Origin: Algoriphagus sp. TR-M9 | GTDB lineage: Bacteria; Bacteroidota; Bacteroidia; Cytophagales; Cyclobacteriaceae | Direction of reading: 5' to 3' | Assembly (NCBI RefSeq): GCF_027594545.1 | Contig: NZ_CP115160.1 | Coordinates: 2,923,001-2,987,000, forward strand | DNA: 64,000 nucleotides | Part shown: piece by piece, positions 18,575-25,760 of the stretch | Position numbering within the stretch: position 1 is the first letter of the stretch | Layout: the number at the start of each line of letters is the position of its first letter | Position numbers and translations under genes: made by a program | Notes under the pieces: model-generated | The model's input: the letters and a program-made list of their open reading frames with translations, nothing else | The model's database searches: none | Told to the model about the DNA's origin: nothing

Positions 18575-19333
18575 ATGAAATATAAAACAGTACTTATTAC
18601 AGGAGGGGCATCCGGAATAGGACTCGCTATGGTTCAGCTTTTTGCTGCCAAAGAAACCAAAGTTTACTTCATCGATATCAATCCCGAAATCGGAGAAAAA
18701 GTAGCTCAGGAAGAGCGGGACAAAGGTTTCGATGTGACCTTTCTTTGCGGAAGCGTGGCTGACCCTGCCGAAACCGAAAAGTTAATTAACTCCATTCCCG
18801 GAAAAATAGACATTCTGATCAATAATGCCGGTGTTTCCCATATCGGAAAGGTGGAAAACACCAGCCCGGAAGATTTTGACCGGGTATTCCAAGTGAATGT
18901 GAAAGGCATGTTCAACTGCACCAAGTCGGCACTTCCCAAACTGAAAGAAAATGGAGGCGGATCCATTTTGAACATGGCTTCTGTCGCGGCTACTATCGGC
19001 ATTCCTGACCGTTTTGCATACAGCATGACCAAGGGAGCGACCCTTTCCATGACTCTGAGCATTGCGCGGGATTACGTGGCTTATGGCATTCGCTGCAATT
19101 GTCTTTCCCCAGGGAGGGTGCATACCCCGTTTGTGGATGGCTTTTTGGCAAAAAACTATCCGGGACAGGAGAAGGAGATGTTTGAAAAACTTGCCGCTAC
19201 TCAGCCGATTGGAAGAATGGCTACCCCAGCAGAAATCGCAGAACTTGCCTATTTTGTGAGTTCGGACGCAGGTAGCTTTATCACAGGAACGAATATTCCG
19301 ATCGACGGAGGTTTCTTGGGACTGAAAATGTGA
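18575..19333 (+). CDS. SDR oxidoreductase, probable 2-keto-3-deoxy-L-fuconate dehydrogenase
   Basis: A 252-residue classical SDR. I start it at the ATG at 18575 (MKYKTVLITGGASGIG), directly after repeat copy 2, because the upstream in-frame sequence belongs to that repeat. TGxxxGxG appears as TGGASGIG, NNAG is at about residue 86, and the catalytic YxxxK reads YSMTK. Its position beside a FAH-type hydrolase, lactonase, second SDR and fucose permease fits the step that oxidises 2-keto-3-deoxy-L-fuconate to the 2,4-diketo acid. That assignment comes from context. It could act on a rhamnose-derived analogue. Confidence 0.75.
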   Translation: MKYKTVLITGGASGIGLAMVQLFAAKETKVYFIDINPEIGEKVAQEERDKGFDVTFLCGSVADPAETEKLINSIPGKIDILINNAGVSHIGKVENTSPEDFDRVFQVNVKGMFNCTKSALPKLKENGGGSILNMASVAATIGIPDRFAYSMTKGATLSMTLSIARDYVAYGIRCNCLSPGRVHTPFVDGFLAKNYPGQEKEMFEKLAATQPIGRMATPAEIAELAYFVSSDAGSFITGTNIPIDGGFLGLKM

Positions 19334-19483
19334 GTGGATTTACGAATTAAGAAATACGATTTACGAGTTCAATGCATTGATTGAGCTTAATTATAAATTT
19401 TGACTTCTAACATCTTGACTCTTATATCTTTTGTCTTGAATCTAAAATCTTAATACTCGATACTAACTACTTAATACTTAAAA
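19334..19483. repeat. Degenerate AT-rich spacer repeats
   Basis: A 150-bp spacer made of short imperfect repeats such as TCTTGACTCTTATATC / TCTTGAATCTAAAATC, preceded by ACGAATTAAGAAATACGATTTACGAG. I see no ORF. It looks like filler generated by replication slippage. Confidence 0.45.
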
Positions 19484-20344
19484 ATGAAACTTATACGATT
19501 CGGCGAAGCCGGAAAAGAAAAACCAGGAATTCAAAGCGCAACGGGCAAATACTTGGATTGCTCAGGCTTCAAGGAAGACTGGAATGAAGAATTTTTCACC
19601 AATAACGGACTAGCCAGACTTCAGGAATGGTTGCATGCCAACGAGGAGAACCTACACGAAATCCCTGCAGATTCTAGAATCGGATCTCCTATCGCCAGAC
19701 CTTCCAAAATCATCTGCATCGGACTGAACTACCGCAAGCATGCCATAGAATCCGGAATGCCGGTGCCTGAGGTACCTATCATTTTCATGAAAGCAACTTC
19801 TTCGCTATGCGGGCCATTTGACAATATTTTGATTCCAAAGAACTCAGTAAAAACGGACTGGGAAGTAGAACTGGCAGTAGTAATCGGCAAGCGCGCGAAA
19901 TATGTAAGCAAAGAAAATGCGATGGAATATGTTGCTGGATATTGCGTCCACAATGATGTATCCGAGCGTGATTTTCAGTTGCACCATGGTGGCCAGTGGG
20001 TGAAGGGCAAAAGTGCCGACAACTTCGCTCCTCTTGGGCCAGTATTGGTTACCAAGACAGAAATCCAGGATCCGCACAACTTAAGACTTTGGCTGAAACT
20101 GAATGGTAAAATGCTTCAGGACAGCAATACTTCTGATCTGGTTTTTGACATCCCAGAATTGATCGAGCACCTGAGCCAATACATGACTTTGCTGCCAGGT
20201 GATGTGATTTCTACGGGTACTCCAGCGGGAGTTGGGCTGGGACTCACTCCTCCTACTTACCTCAAAGAAGGCGATGTGATCGAGCTTGGCATCGAAGGAT
20301 TAGGCGAAGCAAAGCAAACAGCAATCAACGATCCTGAAGCATGA
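19484..20344 (+). CDS. Fumarylacetoacetate-hydrolase-family enzyme, probable 2,4-diketo-3-deoxy-L-fuconate hydrolase
   Basis: A 286-residue protein with the FAH fold. A family N-terminal cap region leads to the core motif CIGLNYRKHAIESGMPVP and then to metal-ligand segments DWEVELAVVIGKRAKY, YCVHNDVSERDFQ and STGTPAGVGLG. FAH enzymes cleave C-C bonds of beta-diketo acids. In the oxidative L-fucose route the last enzyme, from this family, splits 2,4-diketo-3-deoxy-L-fuconate into pyruvate and lactate. The neighbours support that role. It ends with an ATGA overlap into the lactonase gene. Confidence 0.8.
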   Translation: MKLIRFGEAGKEKPGIQSATGKYLDCSGFKEDWNEEFFTNNGLARLQEWLHANEENLHEIPADSRIGSPIARPSKIICIGLNYRKHAIESGMPVPEVPIIFMKATSSLCGPFDNILIPKNSVKTDWEVELAVVIGKRAKYVSKENAMEYVAGYCVHNDVSERDFQLHHGGQWVKGKSADNFAPLGPVLVTKTEIQDPHNLRLWLKLNGKMLQDSNTSDLVFDIPELIEHLSQYMTLLPGDVISTGTPAGVGLGLTPPTYLKEGDVIELGIEGLGEAKQTAINDPEA

Positions 20345-21165
20345 GACTGGATTCCCACCAGCACTTTTGGAAATACAATCCTGAAAAGCACTCCTGGATC
20401 ACCGATGACATGAAGGTGATCCAGCGTGATTTTCTTCCTGATGATCTTTTGCCAATTTTGAAAGAGCATCAGATTGACGGTTGCGTGGCTGTGCAGGCTG
20501 ATGAGAGCATTCGGGAAACCGCTTTCCTGTGTGATCTGGCGCAAGAACACGAGCAGATCAAAGCCGTAGTAGGCTGGGCAGACCTTGGCTCTGATGAGTT
20601 AGACAAGGATTTGGATCAATTTGCTTCGCAAAAAAAACTCAAAGGTTACCGCGAGATTTTGCAGGCAAAGCCTGTGGATTATATGCTGCGCAAGGAATTT
20701 ATCCGAGGCATTGAGAAACTTGGGAAGCGTGGTTATACCTACGATATTCTGATTTTCCACAATCAGTTGGAAGCTGCTTTACAATTTGTGAAAAAAGCTC
20801 CTGAACAACCATTCGTTATCGACCACATTGCCAAGCCAAATATCAAACTGGGCATTTGGCGAGAGTGGAAAAAGGAAATGGCTTTGCTGGCAGAGCGGGA
20901 CTATATTTTCTGCAAAGTATCCGGCATGATCACCGAGGCTGATTGGAAAAACTGGACTCCAAGCGATTTGGAAGTGTATCTGGAGGTTGCCCTAGAGCTT
21001 TTTGGCCCTAAGCGCCTAATGTTTGGAAGCGACTGGCCTGTTTGTAAAGTTGCTGGAGAATACGAACAAGTATTGGAAATCATCGAGCGATTTACAGATA
21101 GACTTTCCAAAACAGAGAAAGAAGCAATGATGGGAAATACTGCGGCAGAGTTTTATGGGATTTGA
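20341..21165 (+). CDS. Amidohydrolase-superfamily sugar lactonase (L-fucono/L-rhamnono-lactonase type)
   Basis: A 274-residue TIM-barrel hydrolase. The start MRLDSHQHFW carries the HxH metal site (H6, H8). It also has QADESIRETAFLCDLA, PFVIDHIAKPNI (metal histidine), FCKVSGM and the late FGSDWPVCK aspartate motif, all typical of COG3618 lactonases. It should open the 1,5- or 1,4-lactone formed by the fucose dehydrogenase. Translation is coupled to the preceding hydrolase gene (4-bp overlap). Whether L-fucose or L-rhamnose is the true sugar cannot be decided here, but the fucose permease favours fucose. Confidence 0.82.
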   Translation: MRLDSHQHFWKYNPEKHSWITDDMKVIQRDFLPDDLLPILKEHQIDGCVAVQADESIRETAFLCDLAQEHEQIKAVVGWADLGSDELDKDLDQFASQKKLKGYREILQAKPVDYMLRKEFIRGIEKLGKRGYTYDILIFHNQLEAALQFVKKAPEQPFVIDHIAKPNIKLGIWREWKKEMALLAERDYIFCKVSGMITEADWKNWTPSDLEVYLEVALELFGPKRLMFGSDWPVCKVAGEYEQVLEIIERFTDRLSKTEKEAMMGNTAAEFYGI

Positions 21166-21168
21166 AAA

Positions 21169-21262
21169 GTCGACAGACAACAGTCAACCGACCACAGCAA
21201 TCGAAGAATAAATATAAATTTTAAATCACCCACTGTGGACAGTTGTCAGTGGACCGTGGACA
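21169..21262. repeat. Imperfect inverted repeat in the fucose operon
   Basis: The arms at 21169-21197 and 21233-21261 pair at 21 of 29 positions by my alignment (GTCGACAGACAACAGTC... against ...GTGGACAATAA side). It lies between lactonase and SDR genes. It could be a processing or stability hairpin, or simply a dispersed repeat. Confidence 0.5.
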
Positions 21263-21274
21263 ATAAAAACAACA

Positions 21275-22039
21275 ATGAACCTAAACCTAACCAATAAAGT
21301 CATTCTGATTTCCGGAGGAGCCAAAGGCATCGGCGGGGCAATTTCCAGAGGATTGATAGCCGAGGGAGGCATTCCCGTGATGATTGATCCTTCGGAAAAA
21401 GAAGGAGCCGAAATCCTCGCTTTGGGCGAAGCCTATCAGATCCCTATCCGACTTTTCGAAGCTATTGATTCTGAAAAAGTAGTCCAACTCACCCTGGAGA
21501 AATACGGGAGAATTGATGGGTTAGTGAATAACGCAGGAGCAAATGACAGCGTAGGGTTGGAAAAAGGTAGCCCGGATGCTTTTGAAAAATCGGTAGCCAA
21601 AAACCTGAATCACTACTACCATTTGGCACATTTTGCCCTGCCTCATTTGAAAAAAGCCAAAGGAAGCATAGTGAATATCAGCAGCAAAACTGCCGTTACC
21701 GGACAGGGAGGAACTTCAGGCTACACCGCAGCCAAAGGCGCTCAGCTCTCACTCACCAGAGAATGGGCTGTAGAGTTGCTCCCTTACGAAATCACCGTGA
21801 ATGCAGTCATTCCAGCGGAAGTATATACCCCACTCTACGAAAACTGGATCAATACTTTTGATGATCCAAAAGCCAAACTAGAATCCATTACCGCAAAAAT
21901 CCCCCTGGGAAAACGGATGACTACCCCGGAAGAAATCGCTTCGATGACCATTTTCCTACTTTCAGCCCAAGCCAGACATATCACCGGACAGCACCTGTTC
22001 GTGGATGGCGGATATACCCATCTTGACCGATCTTTATAA
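21275..22039 (+). CDS. SDR oxidoreductase, probable L-fucose dehydrogenase
   Basis: A 254-residue SDR with cofactor motif SGGAKGIGG, NNAG at about residue 86, an active-site serine segment VNISSKTAV, and YTAAK as the YxxxK pair. The C-terminal GQHLFVDGGYTHLD is standard. In a cluster with a lactonase, an FAH hydrolase and the FucP-like symporter, the natural role is oxidation of L-fucose at C1 to the lactone. This is supported by context and general similarity to L-fucose dehydrogenase-type SDRs. The gene is followed 8 bp later by the permease gene. Confidence 0.75.
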   Translation: MNLNLTNKVILISGGAKGIGGAISRGLIAEGGIPVMIDPSEKEGAEILALGEAYQIPIRLFEAIDSEKVVQLTLEKYGRIDGLVNNAGANDSVGLEKGSPDAFEKSVAKNLNHYYHLAHFALPHLKKAKGSIVNISSKTAVTGQGGTSGYTAAKGAQLSLTREWAVELLPYEITVNAVIPAEVYTPLYENWINTFDDPKAKLESITAKIPLGKRMTTPEEIASMTIFLLSAQARHITGQHLFVDGGYTHLDRSL

Positions 22040-22047
22040 AAACAACC

Positions 22048-23373
22048 ATGACCCAAAAACCTGCATTAGTCCCAAAAAACCTCCTACTCCCATTTATTCT
22101 CATCACCTCGCTTTTTGCGCTGTGGGGTTTCGCAAATGACATCACCAATCCCATGGTGGCGGCGTTCAAGAGAGTGCTCGAACTCAATAACACGCAGGCT
22201 TCCTGGGTACAAATGGCTTTTTACGGAGGCTATTTTACCATGGCTTTGCCAGCAGCCTTTTTTATCAAAAAGTATTCTTACAAAACTGGAATTCTACTTG
22301 GTTTGGGACTTTATGGTTTCGGAGCTTTGCTGTTTTATCCAGCTGCAGCTTGGGAGAGTTACGGCTTTTTCCTGGCTTCATTGTACATCCTGACCTTTGG
22401 TTTGGCGTTCTTAGAAACCACCGCCAATCCCTACATTCTATCTATGGGACCTGAAGCTACAGCTACACAGCGATTAAACTTGGCGCAAGCATTTAACCCC
22501 ATGGGAGCCTTGGCTGGTTTGTTCGTTGCCAAGCAATTTATATTGAATGCACTTCAATCGAATGCAACCGATTCGGATGGGAATATTATCTTCTCCTCAC
22601 TGGATGAATCTGCAAAAGCTGTGATCCGTACCGCAGATCTGATGGTGATTAGAAATCCATACGTGATGCTAGGCTTAGTGGTCATTGCGATCCTGGTAAT
22701 CATCGCACTGGTGAAAATGCCGGAAAACAAGGAAACCGGGAAGGTGGAGTTTAAGGCCACGATGAGCCGGCTGTTGAAAAACAGAAATTTCGTAGAAGGT
22801 ACGCTAGCGCAAATGTTCTATGTGGGCGCTCAAATCATGGTTTGGACCTACATCTACCAGTATGCGGAAGTGCTGGGCATCTCCAACGCTGACGCTGTGA
22901 ATTATGGGTACGCTGCATTGGTGATATTCTTAATCGGACGCTGGGTTTGTACCTTTTTGCTTCGCTACATTTCACCGACTAAGTTGCTGAGTATTTTCTC
23001 TGGATTGGCTATTTTGTTCACTGCTGGAGCTATTTTCCTTCCGGGAATGGCTGGTTTGTATTCCCTGGTGGCGATCTCCTTTGCTATGTCCCTGATGTTC
23101 CCAACCATTTACGGGATAGCTTTGGATGGATTGGGCGAGGACTCCAAGTTTGCAGCTGCATATCTTGTGATGGCGATTGTAGGCGGGGCCATTATGCCAA
23201 CGCTGCAAGGAATGATCATGGATATCGGTGGGGCTGCCTATGACGACACCTTGATTTTGGGAGTTCCTGAGGTAAACTTCTCCTTTATACTTCCGCTTGC
23301 ATGTTTTGTGATGGTGTTGTTGTTTAGTTTGAGAGTTAAGAAAGTGGCAAAGTTGGAAGGTTTTAGTAATTGA
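22048..23373 (+). CDS. fucP: L-fucose:H+ symporter (FucP-like MFS permease)
   Basis: A 441-residue, 12-helix permease. The signature start LFALWGFANDITNPMVAAFKR and the motif GLAFLETTANPYILSMGPE are hallmarks of the FucP branch of the major facilitator superfamily, including the acidic residues used in proton coupling. AFNPMGALAGLF and the late MFPTIYGIALDGLGEDSK also match. It should import L-fucose (or a close 6-deoxyhexose) across the inner membrane. It belongs to the same operon as the dehydrogenase immediately upstream. Downstream a 186-bp hairpin-rich spacer precedes the mutarotase gene. Confidence 0.85.
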   Translation: MTQKPALVPKNLLLPFILITSLFALWGFANDITNPMVAAFKRVLELNNTQASWVQMAFYGGYFTMALPAAFFIKKYSYKTGILLGLGLYGFGALLFYPAAAWESYGFFLASLYILTFGLAFLETTANPYILSMGPEATATQRLNLAQAFNPMGALAGLFVAKQFILNALQSNATDSDGNIIFSSLDESAKAVIRTADLMVIRNPYVMLGLVVIAILVIIALVKMPENKETGKVEFKATMSRLLKNRNFVEGTLAQMFYVGAQIMVWTYIYQYAEVLGISNADAVNYGYAALVIFLIGRWVCTFLLRYISPTKLLSIFSGLAILFTAGAIFLPGMAGLYSLVAISFAMSLMFPTIYGIALDGLGEDSKFAAAYLVMAIVGGAIMPTLQGMIMDIGGAAYDDTLILGVPEVNFSFILPLACFVMVLLFSLRVKKVAKLEGFSN

Positions 23374-23394
23374 AAAATTGGAAGATTGTAAGAT

Positions 23395-23519
23395 TATTCA
23401 ATCGGTAAACAAGGCATTTGTTGCGCAAGTCTTCAAACCTGTCTGCAGTCAGGCAGGCTTGTGCAAACTTAATTGCAGTCTATAGACTGCATTATCATAA
23501 GTCCAAGTCATGAGACTTG
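23395..23519. repeat. Run of three hairpins in the fucP-mutarotase spacer
   Basis: Three structures lie in succession. TTGCGCAAG / CTTGTGCAA encloses a GCAGTCAGGCAGGCT module. GCAGTCTATAGACTGC is a perfect 16-bp palindrome. CAAGTC-ATGA-GACTTG is a perfect 6-bp stem with a 4-base loop. None is followed by a T-run. They may stabilise or process the operon mRNA, or be accumulated mobile palindromes. Confidence 0.55.
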
Positions 23520-23559
23520 AACTAGTAAAGATTTTGAACTAATTGACAGAAATAGAAAC

Positions 23560-23901
23560 ATGAAAACCCAAACCTTTGTATTGATTTGCGACCTGAAAGA
23601 CAGCGAGGAAGCTAAGATAGGCTATGATGCCTGTCACAAAGCCGTGGCGCCTGAGATCATTGAAAGCATTCGTGATGCAGGTGTTCTGCAAATGACTATT
23701 TATCGCTGGGAAAACAGGCTAACCATGCTGATGGTGACAGATGAAGAATTCACTTTCGAGAAAAAGGCTAAAATGGACCTCGCCAATCCAGCTGTGCAGA
23801 AGTGGGAGAAATTTCTGTCCAACTATCAAACCAATTTACCCGGAACACCAGAAAACTGGAGGTGGGCTCCTATGACCAAAGTTTTTGATTTTCACGCCTA
23901 A
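23560..23901 (+). CDS. L-rhamnose/L-fucose mutarotase family protein
   Basis: A 113-residue protein of the RhaM/DUF718 mutarotase family: YDACHKAVAPEIIESIRDAGVLQMTIYRWENRLTMLMV includes the conserved histidine and the Y-W pair, and the C-terminus keeps W..P. Such enzymes interconvert alpha and beta anomers so that the dehydrogenase or permease receives the right form. Its place after fucP and before an acetylesterase supports action on L-fucose. It is cytoplasmic, and the next gene starts 10 bp later. Confidence 0.85.
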   Translation: MKTQTFVLICDLKDSEEAKIGYDACHKAVAPEIIESIRDAGVLQMTIYRWENRLTMLMVTDEEFTFEKKAKMDLANPAVQKWEKFLSNYQTNLPGTPENWRWAPMTKVFDFHA

Positions 23902-23911
23902 AACATAACCT

Positions 23912-24826
23912 ATGAAAAAGCCACTTTTAATTCTTAGCCTCCTCATGTGCAGCATATTTGCCAATGCTCAAGAACTCATTCTCCCCCTGTGGGAAGGAAC
24001 GCCTCCCCTTCAGAATGACCTAGGGTTGCAGGAGAAAGCTGTAGAAGAGGGAATTATCCGGATAGAAAATGTACAGATTCCGCAGATCGAAGTTTTTCTA
24101 CCCAGCAAACAAATGCGTACGGGTCAGGCTGTGGTGATTTTCCCTGGAGGTGGATATCATATTTTGGCTTATGACTGGGAAGGTCGGGACTTCGCCAAGT
24201 GGCTGAATACACAAGGAATCGTTGGGATAGTTGTAAAATATAGGCTGCCGGATTCTAAATCTCTCACTGATGCCAAGGAAGTTCCTTTGCTGGATGCTCA
24301 GCGCGCAGTTCGACTTGCTAGGCATCATGCCGAGGACTGGCTTATCGATCCTGCGAAGATCGGGGTAATGGGGTTTTCTGCGGGGGGGCATCTGGCCTCT
24401 ACCGTCAGTACCCAGTATGACCATGAAGTGGACAGAGCAGAAGATGCTATAGATGCACTTTCAGCTAGACCTGATTTTTCTATTTTAGTTTATCCGGTGA
24501 TTTCGTTCAGGGATGCAAGCGCGCATTCAGGTTCCAGAAAAAACTTGATCGGGGAAAATGCGAGCCAAGAACTAATCGATCGCTTCTCAGGTGAACTGAA
24601 CGTAACCGCTGAAACACCTCCCACATTCTTGGTTCATGCGCAGGACGACGGTGGAGTTCCTATAGAAAACAGTTTCCTTTATTACGATGCTTTGAACGCG
24701 CACAAAGTCCCTGCATCTCTACACATCTATCCCAAAGGTGGCCATGGCTTTGGTTTTGGGCTGGGAAAAGGCCCAGTCGCAGGTTGGAGAGATGTGTTGT
24801 TGGACTGGATGGAGGATTTGGAATAG
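23912..24826 (+). CDS. Exported alpha/beta hydrolase (sugar acetylesterase-like)
   Basis: A 304-residue exported hydrolase. The signal peptide is MKKPLLILSLLMCSIFANAQ. PLWEGTPP, then VIFPGGGYHILAYDWEG (oxyanion loop), GVMGFSAGGHLAS (nucleophile), LVHAQDDGGVP (acid) and KGGHGFGFG (histidine) make a full catalytic set. It is a paralogue of 4678-5526. Position at the end of the fucose operon suggests removal of acetyl groups from fucose-containing glycans before uptake. That is inference. The stop is followed within 4 bp by the repeat cluster. Confidence 0.82.
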   Translation: MKKPLLILSLLMCSIFANAQELILPLWEGTPPLQNDLGLQEKAVEEGIIRIENVQIPQIEVFLPSKQMRTGQAVVIFPGGGYHILAYDWEGRDFAKWLNTQGIVGIVVKYRLPDSKSLTDAKEVPLLDAQRAVRLARHHAEDWLIDPAKIGVMGFSAGGHLASTVSTQYDHEVDRAEDAIDALSARPDFSILVYPVISFRDASAHSGSRKNLIGENASQELIDRFSGELNVTAETPPTFLVHAQDDGGVPIENSFLYYDALNAHKVPASLHIYPKGGHGFGFGLGKGPVAGWRDVLLDWMEDLE

Positions 24827-24829
24827 TTC

Positions 24830-24923
24830 CGTCATTGCGAGGGAGGCACGACCGAAGCAATCTCGATATTTTATGACGGGATTGCTTCCCCGACTCATCG
24901 GGGCAGGCTGTGCCTCGCAATGA
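24830..24923. repeat. Palindromic repeat, full copy A
   Basis: The left arm is CGTCATTGCGAGG... GAAGCAATCTC and the right arm GGGATTGCTTC...GTGCCTCGCAATGA, about 94 bp. The right arm contains the 21-bp hairpin module CCCGACTCATCGGGG + CAGGCT. It starts 4 bp after the esterase stop. Confidence 0.8.
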
Positions 24924-24938
24924 ACGAAATGTGCACCA

Positions 24939-24981
24939 CGTCATGGCGAGGGAGGCACGACCGAAGCAATCTCTTGCTATT
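24939..24981. repeat. Palindromic repeat, half copy B (left arm only)
   Basis: CGTCATGGCGAGGGAGGCAC... ending CAATCTCTTGCTATT, directly followed by full copy C. The same half-plus-full arrangement occurs at 25453-25591. Confidence 0.75.
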
Positions 24982-25056
24982 CGTCATTGCGAGGGAGGCA
25001 CGACCGAAGCAATCTCGACATTTTATAATGGGATTGCTTCGTGCCTCGCAATGACG
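24982..25056. repeat. Palindromic repeat, full copy C (uninterrupted)
   Basis: About 75 bp with arms CGTCATTGC / GCAATGACG, GAGGCAC / GTGCCTC and GAAGCAATC / GATTGCTTC around an ATTTTATAAT loop. This copy lacks the 21-bp module and so shows the ancestral right arm. The flank GGTAAATACGAGCT follows. Confidence 0.85.
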
Positions 25057-25127
25057 GTAAATACGAGCTTAAACCACACCCATAGAAGTGACTTTAAAAA
25101 CAGTAGATCTCCTAGAAAAAGTCTTAA

Positions 25128-25427
25128 TCACCATTCCTTAATCTCATCCCATAAATCTTCCCATTCAGGATTCAAGGAATTGATTAAACCCTCTTTGGCT
25201 TTCCTACTACCACCTTTAATCTGCTTTTCTCTCAAAATTGCCTCTTCAATCGAATGAAAAGATTCAAAAAAAACTAATTTGGTCAAGTTATATTTAGCTG
25301 TAAAGGTATTGGGATTGAGTTTATTTCTATGTTCATACACTCTTCTAAGAAGATCATTTGTCACACCAGTGTAAAGTACTGTATGTCGTAGGTTGGTCAT
25401 AATGTAAACAGCTCCTCCTTTTTGCAT
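25128..25427 (-). CDS. GIY-YIG family nuclease
   Basis: A 99-residue single-domain GIY-YIG protein. The variant motif reads VYIMTN...LYTGVTNDLLRRVYEH, with the tyrosines, arginine and EH expected for the catalytic face. The rest reads FFESFHSIEEAILREKQIKG and ends with LNPEWEDLWDEI. It is typical of the small UPF0213-like group, cytoplasmic, with no added DNA-binding domain visible. The gene is flanked on both sides by half-plus-full copies of one palindromic repeat family (24939-25056 and 25453-25591). This suggests a link between the nuclease and the repeats. Its direction is opposite to the flanking operons. Confidence 0.85.
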   Translation of the reverse strand: MQKGGAVYIMTNLRHTVLYTGVTNDLLRRVYEHRNKLNPNTFTAKYNLTKLVFFESFHSIEEAILREKQIKGGSRKAKEGLINSLNPEWEDLWDEIKEW

Positions 25428-25452
25428 GTATTAAATTAATCAATTTTCTTAA

Positions 25453-25495
25453 CGTCATTGCGATGGAGGCACGACCGAAGCAATCTCTTGCTATT
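25453..25495. repeat. Palindromic repeat, half copy D (left arm only)
   Basis: CGTCATTGCGATGGAGGCAC... CAATCTCTTGCTATT, the counterpart of half copy B on the other side of the GIY-YIG gene. Confidence 0.75.
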
Positions 25496-25591
25496 CGTCA
25501 TTGCGAGGGAGGCACGACCGAAGCAATCTCGATATTTTATGACGGGATTGCTTCCCCGACTCATCGGGGCGGGCTGTGCCTCGCAATGACG
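25496..25591. repeat. Palindromic repeat, full copy E
   Basis: Full copy with the 21-bp hairpin module in the right arm (hairpin CCCCGA-CTCA-TCGGGG at 25554-25569). It is followed by GGTAAATACGAGCT, as in copy C. Confidence 0.8.
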
Positions 25592-25729
25592 GTAAATACG
25601 AGCTATATTGTCGGGATTGCTTCCCCGACTCATCGGGGCAGGCTGTGCCTCGCAATGACGGTAAATACGAGCTATATTGTCGGGATTGCTTCCCCGACTC
25701 ATCGGGGCGGGCTGGGCCTCGCAATGACG
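25523..25729. repeat. Tandem 69-bp repeats of the right arm (three units)
   Basis: The right arm with its flank (GGTAAATACGAGCTATATTGT + CGGGATTGCTTCCCC... ) recurs with arms ending at 25591, 25660 and 25729, an exact 69-bp period. The last unit has GGGCCTC for GTGCCTC. Confidence 0.85.
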
Positions 25730-25760
25730 AAAACTATTATCAATCTTTCAATTAACATAA

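Larger units (their letters stand above)
25428..25760. other. Gene-free repeat block before the HAD gene
   Basis: This 333-bp stretch consists almost entirely of repeat copies D and E and the 69-bp tandem units. The remaining bases at either end show nothing else. Open frames that cross it are produced by the repeats. Confidence 0.7.

Noticed and set aside
25523..25729. CRISPR-like look of regularly spaced repeats
   Set aside because: The unit is one contiguous 69-bp tandem duplication with no unique spacers, and no cas genes are present.
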